Assembly: GCF_002286815.1 (NCBI RefSeq)
Contig: NZ_MUNM01000034.1
Location: 62,001 to 126,000 of the forward strand
From: Pseudomonas sp. PICF141
GTDB taxonomy: Bacteria; Pseudomonadota; Gammaproteobacteria; Pseudomonadales; Pseudomonadaceae
Reading direction: 5' to 3'
DNA: 64,000 bases
This document shows, piece after piece, positions 56,867 through 64,000 of this stretch (its first letter is position 1; every line of letters begins with the position of its first letter). Under the pieces are notes generated by a model, which worked only from the letters and a program-made list of their open reading frames with translations, ran no database searches and was not told the DNA's origin. Position numbers and translations under genes: made by a program.

Positions 56867-58018
56867 ATGCTTGTGCACAAGACCGCACTGCTCAGTGCAA
56901 TCACCACAGCACTGCTGGCCAGCGCCAGCCTGCAGGCCGCCGAACCGCTGAAAGCGGTCGGTGCCGGCGAAGGTCAGTTGGATATCATCGCCTGGCCTGG
57001 CTATATCGAACGGGGCGAAACCGACAAGGCCTACGACTGGGTGACCGGTTTCGAGAAAGAAACCGGCTGTAAGGTCAACGTCAAGACGGCCGGCACGTCC
57101 GATGAGATGGTCAGCCTGATGGCCAAGGGCGGTTACGACCTGGTGACGGCATCCGGCGACGCGTCCTTGCGCCTGATCGCCGGCAAACGTGTGCAGCCGA
57201 TCAACACCGCGTTGATTCCCAACTGGAAAAATCTCGATCCGCGCCTCAAGGATGCGCCGTGGTATGTGGTCGACAACCAGACTTACGGCGCTCCCTATCA
57301 ATGGGGCCCGAACGTGCTGATGTACAACACCAAGGTGTTCACGCAGCCACCTGGCAGTTGGGGGGTACTGTTCGAAGAGCAGACGCTGCCCGATGGCAAA
57401 ACCAACAAGGGCCGCGTGCAAGCGTATGACGGCCCGATCTACATCGCCGACGCGGCGCTGTACCTGAAAACCGCCAAGCCGGAATTGGGCATCACGGATC
57501 CATACCTGCTTGACGAAAAACAGTACAAGGCCGTTCTCGACCTGCTGCGCGCCCAGCAAAAGTTGATCCATCGCTACTGGCACGACACCACCGTGCAGAT
57601 GAGTGACTTCAAGAACGAAGGCGTGGTGGCCTCCAGTTCCTGGCCCTATCAGGTCAATGGCCTGATGAACGAGAAGCAGCCCGTCGCATCGACCGTCCCG
57701 AAAGAAGGCGCCACCGGGTGGGCCGACACCACCATGCTGCATGCCGAGGCCAAGCACCCGAACTGCGCGTACAAGTGGATGGACTGGTCGCTCACGCCGA
57801 AGGTCCAGGGCGATGTGTCTGCCTGGTTCGGCTCATTGCCGGCGGTTCCGGCGGCGTGCAAGGCCAGTGAACTGCTGGGCGCCGAGGGTTGCAAGACCAA
57901 CGGTTTTGACCAGTTCGACAAAATCGCCTTCTGGAAAACTCCGCAGGCTGAAGGTGGCAAGTACGTGCCTTATAGCCGCTGGACCCAGGATTACATTGCG
58001 ATTATGGGGGGTCGCTAA
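56867..58018 (+). CDS. ydcS: Polyamine-type ABC transporter, binding protein (YdcS-like)
   Basis: The periplasmic binding component, 383 aa. A Sec signal peptide (LLSAITTALLASASLQAA) is followed by the PotD/PotF-type fold (IIAWPGYIERGETDKAYDWV, SDEMVSLMAKGGYDLVTASG, APYQWGPNVLMYNTKVF). It is first in the same five-gene order as E. coli ydcSTUVW. The substrate is probably putrescine or a related amine; inferred from the last gene. A repeat between this gene and the next may keep its mRNA more stable than the rest. Confidence 0.85.
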   Translation: MLVHKTALLSAITTALLASASLQAAEPLKAVGAGEGQLDIIAWPGYIERGETDKAYDWVTGFEKETGCKVNVKTAGTSDEMVSLMAKGGYDLVTASGDASLRLIAGKRVQPINTALIPNWKNLDPRLKDAPWYVVDNQTYGAPYQWGPNVLMYNTKVFTQPPGSWGVLFEEQTLPDGKTNKGRVQAYDGPIYIADAALYLKTAKPELGITDPYLLDEKQYKAVLDLLRAQQKLIHRYWHDTTVQMSDFKNEGVVASSSWPYQVNGLMNEKQPVASTVPKEGATGWADTTMLHAEAKHPNCAYKWMDWSLTPKVQGDVSAWFGSLPAVPAACKASELLGAEGCKTNGFDQFDKIAFWKTPQAEGGKYVPYSRWTQDYIAIMGGR

Positions 58019-58026
58019 CACCAACT

Positions 58027-58139
58027 GATCATTCCCACGCTCTGCGTGGGAATGCATCAATGGACGCTCCGCGTCCATTCGCGCAGAGCTGACGCAGAGC
58101 GTCACGGGCTGCATCCCCATGCGGAGCGTGGGAATGATC
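58027..58139. repeat. Composite GATC-flanked repeat inside the ydc operon
   Basis: Outer arms GATCATTCCCACGCTCTGCG and its complement CGGAGCGTGGGAATGATC; inner arms GGACGCTCCGCGTCC and GACGCAGAGCGTC. It fills the spacer between the binding-protein gene and the ATPase gene, a place where REP elements are found in other transporter operons. Confidence 0.92.
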
Positions 58140-58182
58140 ATCATCTTTTAACGCAAAGCGCGCCTTCTCGGAGCACCGCACC

Positions 58183-59220
58183 ATGACGCTTGCAGTCCAG
58201 TTCACCAACGTTTCCCGGCTGTTCGGCGAGGTGAAGGCCGTTGACCGGGTGTCTATCGATATCCAGGACGGCGAGTTCTTTTCCATGCTGGGCCCCTCCG
58301 GCTCGGGCAAAACCACTTGCCTGCGCCTGATCGCCGGTTTCGAGCAGCCGAGCACGGGCTCCATCCGTATTCACGGTGCCGAAGCTGCGGGCTTACCGCC
58401 GTATCAGCGTGACGTGAACACTGTGTTCCAGGACTACGCACTGTTCCCGCACATGAACGTGCTCGACAACGTCGCCTACGGTTTGAAAGTCAAAGGTGTC
58501 GGCAAGTCCGAACGTCAGAAACGTGCCGAAGAAGCCCTCGACATGGTCGCCCTCGGCGGCTACGGCGAGCGCAAACCGGTGCAACTCTCTGGCGGTCAGC
58601 GCCAGCGAGTGGCCCTGGCCCGTGCGTTGGTCAATCGCCCACGGGTGTTGTTGCTCGACGAGCCCTTGGGCGCCCTCGACCTGAAACTGCGCGAGCAAAT
58701 GCAAGGCGAGCTGAAGAAGCTGCAACGCCAGCTCGGTATCACCTTCATCTTCGTTACCCACGACCAGACCGAAGCGCTGTCGATGTCCGACCGCGTGGCG
58801 GTGTTCAACAAGGGCCGCATCGAACAGGTCGACACGCCGCGCCATCTCTACATGAAGCCGGCGACTACCTTTGTCGCCGAATTCGTTGGCACTTCCAATG
58901 TGATTCGCGGCGATCTGGCCCGGCAGTTGAGCGGCAATCCACAGCCGTTTTCGATCCGCCCCGAACACGTGCGTTTTGCCGAAGGCCCGCTGGCCAGCCA
59001 TGAAATCGAAGTCAGTGGCCTGCTGCACGACATCCAGTACCAGGGCAGCGCCACCCGCTATGAACTGAAACTGGAAAACGGCCAGACGTTGAACATCAGC
59101 CAGGCCAACGTTCAGTGGCTGGATGTCAGCACGCACCATCAGACCGGGCAACGCATCAGCGCTCGTTGGGCACGCGAGGCGATGATCCCGCTGCACGACC
59201 ATATTGTGGGCGGGGGGTGA
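58183..59220 (+). CDS. ydcT: Polyamine-type ABC transporter ATPase (YdcT-like)
   Basis: A 345-aa ATPase of the PotA/CysA type. Walker A GPSGSGKTT, Q-loop VFQDYALFPH, signature LSGGQRQRVALARAL, Walker B LLLDEPLGALD, H-loop FVTHDQ, and a C-terminal TOBE/OB domain. It powers import with the two permeases downstream. The YdcU start follows 1 nt after its stop. Confidence 0.93.
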   Translation: MTLAVQFTNVSRLFGEVKAVDRVSIDIQDGEFFSMLGPSGSGKTTCLRLIAGFEQPSTGSIRIHGAEAAGLPPYQRDVNTVFQDYALFPHMNVLDNVAYGLKVKGVGKSERQKRAEEALDMVALGGYGERKPVQLSGGQRQRVALARALVNRPRVLLLDEPLGALDLKLREQMQGELKKLQRQLGITFIFVTHDQTEALSMSDRVAVFNKGRIEQVDTPRHLYMKPATTFVAEFVGTSNVIRGDLARQLSGNPQPFSIRPEHVRFAEGPLASHEIEVSGLLHDIQYQGSATRYELKLENGQTLNISQANVQWLDVSTHHQTGQRISARWAREAMIPLHDHIVGGG

Positions 59221-59221
59221 G

Positions 59222-60169
59222 ATGAACAGCGTGGCCGCACCTCAAACCACCGCCAGCGGCTCACCATTGCGCCGGTTTTCGAACGTGTTGTACCGCCGGC
59301 CGAATCTGTATCTGTCACTGCTGCTGGTGCCGCCGTTGCTGTGGTTCGGCGCAATCTATCTTGGTTCGCTGTTGACGTTGTTGTGGCAAGGCTTTTACAC
59401 CTTCGATGACTTCACCATGACGGTCACCCCCGACCTGACCCTGGCGAATTTCACCGCACTGTTCCAGCCGTCGAACTTCGACATCATCCTGCGCACCCTG
59501 AGCATGGCCATTGTCGTGTCGATCGCCAGTGCAATCGTGGCATTCCCGATTGCCTACTACATGGCGCGTTACACCAGCGGCAAGACCAAGGCGTTTTTTT
59601 ACATCGCGGTGATGATGCCAATGTGGGCCAGTTACATCGTCAAGGCTTACGCCTGGACCTTGTTGCTGGCCAAGGGCGGTGTGGCCCAGTGGTTCGTTCA
59701 GCACCTGGGACTGGAACCGGTCTTGCAATGGGTGCTGGGGATTCCGGGCGTGGGCGGCAGCACCTTGTCGACCTCGCATCTGGGGCGGTTCATGGTGTTC
59801 GTCTACATCTGGCTGCCGTTCATGATCCTGCCGATCCAGGCCTCACTGGAACGCCTGCCGCCGTCCTTGCTGCAAGCCTCGGCGGACCTTGGTGCCAAGC
59901 CGCGTCAGACGTTCATGCAAGTGATTCTGCCGCTGTCGATTCCGGGGATCGCCGCCGGTTCGATCTTCACGTTTTCATTGACCCTGGGCGACTTCATCGT
60001 GCCGCAACTGGTGGGCCCGCCGGGTTACTTCATCGGCAGCATGGTCTACGCCCAGCAAGGAGCGATCGGCAATATGCCGATGGCAGCGGCCTTCACCTTG
60101 GTGCCGATCGTGCTGATCGCCATTTATCTGTCCATCGTCAAACGCCTGGGGGCTTTCGATGCGCTCTGA
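59222..60169 (+). CDS. ydcU: Polyamine-type ABC permease 1 (YdcU-like)
   Basis: A 315-aa inner-membrane permease with six helices, among them [20 protein letters not shown] near the N-terminus, and the cytosolic EAA-type loop [20 protein letters not shown] before the fifth helix. The ATG at 59222 follows the ydcT stop directly with GGGGGG as ribosome site. It overlaps ydcV by 11 nt. Confidence 0.9.
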   Translation: MNSVAAPQTTASGSPLRRFSNVLYRRPNLYLSLLLVPPLLWFGAIYLGSLLTLLWQGFYTFDDFTMTVTPDLTLANFTALFQPSNFDIILRTLSMAIVVSIASAIVAFPIAYYMARYTSGKTKAFFYIAVMMPMWASYIVKAYAWTLLLAKGGVAQWFVQHLGLEPVLQWVLGIPGVGGSTLSTSHLGRFMVFVYIWLPFMILPIQASLERLPPSLLQASADLGAKPRQTFMQVILPLSIPGIAAGSIFTFSLTLGDFIVPQLVGPPGYFIGSMVYAQQGAIGNMPMAAAFTLVPIVLIAIYLSIVKRLGAFDAL

Positions 60170-60983
60170 TGCTTCATCTCAAGACCGGGCATCACTGGGC
60201 CTGCGCATTGCCGCTTGGGGCGGCTTGGTGTTTTTGCACTTCCCGATCCTGATCATCTTCCTCTACGCCTTCAACACCGAAGACGCGGCGTTCAGTTTTC
60301 CGCCCAAGGGCTTTACCCTGAAATGGATCGGCGTGGCGTTCTCCCGGCCCGACGTGCTCGAAGCGATCAAGTTGTCATTACAAATCGCCGCCGTCGCCAC
60401 ATTGATTGCGCTGGTCCTGGGCACTCTTGCGTCAGCGGCGTTGTACCGGCGGGATTTCTTCGGCAAGCAAAGCATCTCGCTGATGCTGATCCTGCCGATT
60501 GCCCTGCCCGGGATCATCACCGGGATCGCACTGCTGGCGACGTTCAAGACGGTGGGGATCGAGCCGGGAATGTTCACCATTATCGTCGGGCACGCGACTT
60601 TCTGCGTAGTGATCGTCTACAACAATGTCATCGCTCGTTTGCGCCGCACTTCATACAGTTTGATCGAAGCGTCGATGGACCTCGGCGCCGACGGCTGGCA
60701 GACCTTCCGCTACATCGTCCTGCCGAATCTTGGCTCGGCGATGCTGGCCGGTGGCATGCTGGCGTTTGCGTTGTCGTTCGATGAAATCATTGTCACCACT
60801 TTCACCGCCGGCCATGAACGCACCTTGCCGCTGTGGCTGCTCAACCAGCTCAGCCGCCCACGGGATGTGCCGGTCACCAACGTCGTCGCGATGCTGGTGA
60901 TGATCGTGACCATGTTGCCGATCCTCGGCGCTTATTACCTGACCCGAGGCGGGGAAAGCGTTGCGGGCAGTGGCGGTAAATAA
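60159..60983 (+). CDS. ydcV: Polyamine-type ABC permease 2 (YdcV-like)
   Basis: A 274-aa permease with the EAA loop [20 protein letters not shown] and helices such as [20 protein letters not shown]. Its start lies within the end of ydcU (11-nt overlap), so the two permeases are coupled. It forms the channel with YdcU. A REP pair follows, before the dehydrogenase gene. Confidence 0.9.
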   Translation: MRSDASSQDRASLGLRIAAWGGLVFLHFPILIIFLYAFNTEDAAFSFPPKGFTLKWIGVAFSRPDVLEAIKLSLQIAAVATLIALVLGTLASAALYRRDFFGKQSISLMLILPIALPGIITGIALLATFKTVGIEPGMFTIIVGHATFCVVIVYNNVIARLRRTSYSLIEASMDLGADGWQTFRYIVLPNLGSAMLAGGMLAFALSFDEIIVTTFTAGHERTLPLWLLNQLSRPRDVPVTNVVAMLVMIVTMLPILGAYYLTRGGESVAGSGGK

Positions 60984-61015
60984 GAGAGAACTCATTCCCA
61001 AGGTGGAAGCCAAAC

Positions 61016-61110
61016 CCTGTAGGAGCGAGGCTTGCCCGCGAAGGCGGTGTGTCAGTCGACATTAATGTTGAATGTAAAATCGCCTTCGCGGGCAAGCCTC
61101 GCTCCTACAG
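61016..61110. repeat. REP pair (REPIN) between the permease and dehydrogenase genes
   Basis: CTGTAGGAGCGAGGCTTGCC and inverted GGGCAAGCCTCGCTCCTACA enclose GTGTGTCAGTCGACATTAAT, as in the copy at 43217. Confidence 0.92.
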
Positions 61111-61156
61111 GGTTCGGTTCCGACAGAAATACAATCGCTTCGATGAGGGCATAGCC

Positions 61157-62581
61157 ATGCAAACCAAACTCTTGATCAACGGCCAACTCGTCAACGGCGA
61201 CGGCCCTGCCCAAGCCGTGTTCAATCCGGTCCTCGGCCGTGTACTGGTAGAAGTCAATGAAGCCAGCGAAGCCCAGATCGATGCGGCGGTGCGGGCCGCC
61301 GACAACGCCTTCCAGGCCTGGTCGCAAACCACGCCGAAAGAACGTTCGTTGCTGCTGCTCAAACTCGCCGACATCATCGAAACCCACGGCGACGAGTTGG
61401 CCAGACTGGAGTCGGACAACTGCGGCAAACCTTACAGCGCTGCGCTGAACGATGAGATCCCGGCGATTGCCGACGTGTTCCGTTTCTTCGCTGGCGCCAG
61501 TCGTTGCATGAGCGGCGCGCTGGGGGGTGAATATTTGCCCGGCCACACCTCGATGATCCGCCGCGACCCGGTGGGCGTGATTGCCTCCATCGCGCCGTGG
61601 AACTACCCGCTGATGATGCTCGCCTGGAAAATCGCCCCGGCCCTGGCCGCCGGTAATACCGTGGTGCTCAAGCCGTCGGAGCAAACCCCGCTGACCGCCC
61701 TGCGCCTGGCAGAACTGGCGTTGGACATCTTCCCGGCCGGTGTCCTTAATCTGGTATACGGCCGTGGTTCCGCGGTCGGTACCGCACTGGTCAATCACCC
61801 GAAAGTGCGCATGGTGTCGCTGACCGGTTCCATCGCTACCGGCTCGAACATCATTTCCAGCACCGCCGGCAACGTCAAACGCCTGCACATGGAACTGGGC
61901 GGCAAGGCACCGGTGATCGTCTTCGACGATGCCGACATCGATGCCGCCGTGGAGGGCATTCGCACTTTCGGTTTTTACAACGCGGGTCAGGATTGCACCG
62001 CGGCCTGCCGCATTTACGCGCAAGCAGGCATCTATGACCAGTTCGTGGAGAAACTCGGTGCGGCCGTCAGCAGTATCAAGTACGGCTCGCAGGACGATCC
62101 ATCGACGGAGCTTGGCCCGTTGATCAGCGCCCAGCATCGCGACCGCGTGACCGGTTTGGTTGAGCGTGCCATGGCGCAACCGCACATTCGCTTGATCACG
62201 GGTGGCAAAGCGGTGGAAGGCAATGGCTTCTTCTTTGAGCCAACGGTGCTGGCCGACGTGCAACAGGATGACGAAATCGTGCGCCGCGAAGTGTTCGGCC
62301 CCGTAGTGTCGGTCACCAGGTTCACCGATGAAGCACAGGCGCTGGCCTGGGCCAACGATTCAGACTACGGCCTGGCGTCATCGGTCTGGACCACGGACGT
62401 CGGCCGCGCCCATCGCCTGTCTGCCCGCTTGCAATACGGCTGCACGTGGGTGAACACCCACTTCATGCTGGTCAGCGAAATGCCCCATGGCGGTCAGAAA
62501 CTGTCCGGTTACGGGAAAGACATGTCGATGTATGGGCTGGAGGATTACACCGTTGTTCGGCATGTGATGTTCAAGCATTGA
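61157..62581 (+). CDS. ydcW: Gamma-aminobutyraldehyde dehydrogenase (YdcW/Prr-like)
   Basis: An NAD-dependent aldehyde dehydrogenase of 474 aa that oxidises 4-aminobutyraldehyde, a putrescine breakdown product, to GABA. Catalytic C280 (GQDCTAACR), general base E246 (MELGGK) and the oxyanion N149 (PWNYP) are visible. The ATG 61157 ([10 protein letters not shown]) is preferred; the longer frame upstream overlaps the REP element. Its place behind a YdcSTUV-like importer, as in E. coli, supports this role; other amino-aldehydes are possible. Confidence 0.88.
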   Translation: MQTKLLINGQLVNGDGPAQAVFNPVLGRVLVEVNEASEAQIDAAVRAADNAFQAWSQTTPKERSLLLLKLADIIETHGDELARLESDNCGKPYSAALNDEIPAIADVFRFFAGASRCMSGALGGEYLPGHTSMIRRDPVGVIASIAPWNYPLMMLAWKIAPALAAGNTVVLKPSEQTPLTALRLAELALDIFPAGVLNLVYGRGSAVGTALVNHPKVRMVSLTGSIATGSNIISSTAGNVKRLHMELGGKAPVIVFDDADIDAAVEGIRTFGFYNAGQDCTAACRIYAQAGIYDQFVEKLGAAVSSIKYGSQDDPSTELGPLISAQHRDRVTGLVERAMAQPHIRLITGGKAVEGNGFFFEPTVLADVQQDDEIVRREVFGPVVSVTRFTDEAQALAWANDSDYGLASSVWTTDVGRAHRLSARLQYGCTWVNTHFMLVSEMPHGGQKLSGYGKDMSMYGLEDYTVVRHVMFKH

Positions 62582-62585
62582 AAGC

Positions 62586-62631
62586 TTCGCGGGCAAGCCT
62601 CGCTCCTGCAGGAGCGAGGCTTGCCCGCGAA
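62586..62631. repeat. Perfect 46-bp palindrome from two REP halves
   Basis: TTCGCGGGCAAGCCTCGCTC-CTGCAG-GAGCGAGGCTTGCCCGCGAA, a perfect palindrome with no spacer, 5 bp after the ydcW stop. It may terminate or stabilise the operon mRNA. Confidence 0.95.
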
Positions 62632-62712
62632 TGCCTCACCGCACAACCATGGCAGACATCGGTGGCTTAACTCCATAAAAGCCGAAATGGCTCTCACGGT
62701 AACCACCTGCGC

Positions 62713-62898
62713 TCAAAACCGCGAAACACTGCGCATCGCATCCACCAGATACCGCATCGCAATCCGGTCGCTTTCCGACAGCTCGCGATACCGCTCCACC
62801 AATTTCATCTCTTCCAAACTCAGCCGACGCCTTCGCCGACCAGTGGTCAGGCAGGGAAAGAGTCCTAACATTTCAGTGATGCCTTGTACTTTCGACAT
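62713..62898 (-). CDS. Small conserved-type protein (61 aa)
   Basis: A short gene starting MSKVQGITEMLGLFPCLTTG, then a basic RRRRRLSLEE and a helical end (YRELSESDRIAMRYLVDAM). AAGGA lies 8 nt before the ATG at 62898. The LSESDRIAMRYLVDA end resembles the tail that follows an Xre-type HTH in some regulators, but no HTH is present. It reads towards ydcW and away from opgD. The frame extends further upstream, but without a start site of its own. The function is unknown. Confidence 0.6.
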   Translation of the reverse strand: MSKVQGITEMLGLFPCLTTGRRRRRLSLEEMKLVERYRELSESDRIAMRYLVDAMRSVSRF

Positions 62899-63308
62899 GG
62901 ACGATGTCCTTCTATACGTCAGAGAAAACTGCAAACCGCATCGCCCTATCACTTTCAGCGGCTGTCTTGTGCACGCTGAACCCACCGGCCTGAAGGGCCG
63001 AAACCGGTCATGCCCATAGAATAGAAATTTAATCGGCGCTGAAAAGCAGTTTTTAGAGTAATTAGTCGAAAAAAGCAGATATGCCCTATAAATCAGAAAG
63101 TGCTGTGAGAAACGTTACCTGAAATGTCTTGTTTCATTGCTGCGCTGTCGCTGTGCCATCAATCAATTTTGCTCTGCAACTGAACGGTTTAAGCTTATTG
63201 GCATCTGCTCTAAAGTCCGTTGCGTTTGGCCAAGGCATGTCCGAACCGTTATTTCTGATCCAGCACGTGCCAGGAACGGCGCGGGATTGTTCACGACAGG
63301 TTGTACTT
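62899..63308. other. AT-richer spacer before opgD
   Basis: 410 bp between the small gene and opgD without a convincing gene. It is AT-richer than its surroundings and should hold the opgD promoter; a TTTGCT...TAAGCT pair at about 63168-63195 is a weak candidate. I see no repeat in it. Confidence 0.5.
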
Positions 63309-64000
63309 ATGCACCGCAGGAATTTGCTCAAAGCCTCCATGGCCATCGCGGCTTACACCGGTCTTTCGGCCACCGGTCTATTGGCCGCACGCGCCTGGGC
63401 TGACAGCAGCACGGCTGATGGCGACGCTGTGGCGTTCGACTTCGAAGCGCTGAAGAGCCAGGCCAGACAGCTCGCCGGCAAGCCTTATCAGGACACCAAA
63501 CAGGTGTTGCCGCCGACGCTGGCGACCATGACGCCGCAGAACTTCAACGCAATCCGCTATGACGCCAATCACTCGCTGTGGAAGGACCTGAAAGGTCAGC
63601 TGGACGTGCAGTTTTTCCACGTCGGCATGGGTTTCAAGCAACCGGTGCGCATGTACAGCGTCGATCCCAAGACTCGACTGGCGCGCGAGGTGCATTTCCG
63701 CCCGTCGCTGTTCAACTACGAAAAAACCACTGTCGACACTAAACAGCTCAAAGGCGATCTGGGTTTTGCCGGGTTCAAGCTGTTCAAAGCTCCAGAGCTG
63801 GATAAGCACGACGTGTTGTCTTTCCTGGGGGCCAGCTATTTCCGCGCGGTGGACGCCACCGGGCAGTACGGTTTGTCGGCCCGCGGCCTGGCGATCGATA
63901 CGTACGCCAAGAAGCGCGAAGAATTCCCGGACTTCACCAAGTTCTGGTTCGAAACCCCGGATAAAGACAGCACCCGTTTCGTGGTTTATGCCCTGCTCGA
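63309..64000 (+). CDS. opgD: Glucan biosynthesis protein D (partial)
   Basis: OpgD/MdoD is a periplasmic protein that shapes osmoregulated periplasmic glucans. The 5' part codes for a Tat-type leader ([20 protein letters not shown], with RRNLLK and a hydrophobic core ending ARAWA) and then [38 protein letters not shown] and [20 protein letters not shown], which are typical of the OpgG/OpgD domain. About 230 codons are visible; the rest is past the right edge. Confidence 0.93.
   Translation, partial: MHRRNLLKASMAIAAYTGLSATGLLAARAWADSSTADGDAVAFDFEALKSQARQLAGKPYQDTKQVLPPTLATMTPQNFNAIRYDANHSLWKDLKGQLDVQFFHVGMGFKQPVRMYSVDPKTRLAREVHFRPSLFNYEKTTVDTKQLKGDLGFAGFKLFKAPELDKHDVLSFLGASYFRAVDATGQYGLSARGLAIDTYAKKREEFPDFTKFWFETPDKDSTRFVVYALL

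Overview
The window is a piece of a Pseudomonas chromosome. The P. fluorescens group fits best. The evidence is the gene order rpsB-tsf-pyrH / map-glnD-dapC, a complete wspABCDEFR cluster, the ppc to lptF to lysS-prfB-wsp order known from P. aeruginosa, the high-GC codon use, and dozens of REP elements with the core GGAGCGAGGCTTGCCCGCGA. Both edges cut a gene: pyrH at the left and opgD at the right.

Layout. 0-7.8 kb is a translation and nitrogen-sensing core: pyrH, tsf and rpsB leftward; map, glnD and dapC rightward. 7.9-9.8 kb is an AT-richer insert with two tandem astacin-like metallopeptidase genes and a probable decayed gene fragment. 9.8-19 kb holds more lysine/meso-DAP genes (dapD, dapE), an ArsC/Spx-like reductase, the csdA-csdE sulfur pair facing tcdA, a GH17-GT2 glucan synthase (NdvB type) and rlmA. 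19-33 kb has a cold-shock protein, plsB, a DUF4197 protein, an RND pump operon diverging from its TetR gene, rsmJ, a protein with an internal duplication, and several enzymes of unknown role. 33-47 kb has tsaB, adk, ppc, a lipoprotein/lptF operon behind an AlgU-like promoter, a MATCAP/DUF1704 metallopeptidase-like protein, lysS and prfB (with its programmed frameshift). 47-55.5 kb is the Wsp surface-sensing, c-di-GMP operon. 56.8-62.6 kb is a ydcSTUVW-type polyamine/GABA-aldehyde operon. A 61-codon small gene and the start of opgD follow.

Genes that work together: DapC, DapD and DapE are successive or near-successive steps of the succinylase route to lysine and peptidoglycan. CsdA and CsdE feed TcdA chemistry on the t6A that TsaB helps to make. 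WspA-F control WspR, a diguanylate cyclase. The Ydc transporter and dehydrogenase would import and oxidise a polyamine-type substrate. NdvB and OpgD both concern glucans of the periplasm.

The least ordinary parts are the tandem leaderless astacin-like zymogens, a G10/C9 hairpin between glnD and dapC, the internal-duplication protein at 29.7 kb, the four-cysteine head of WspD, and three families of palindromic repeats, including a perfect 46-bp palindrome at 62.6 kb. No tRNA, rRNA, CRISPR array, prophage or transposase gene was seen.
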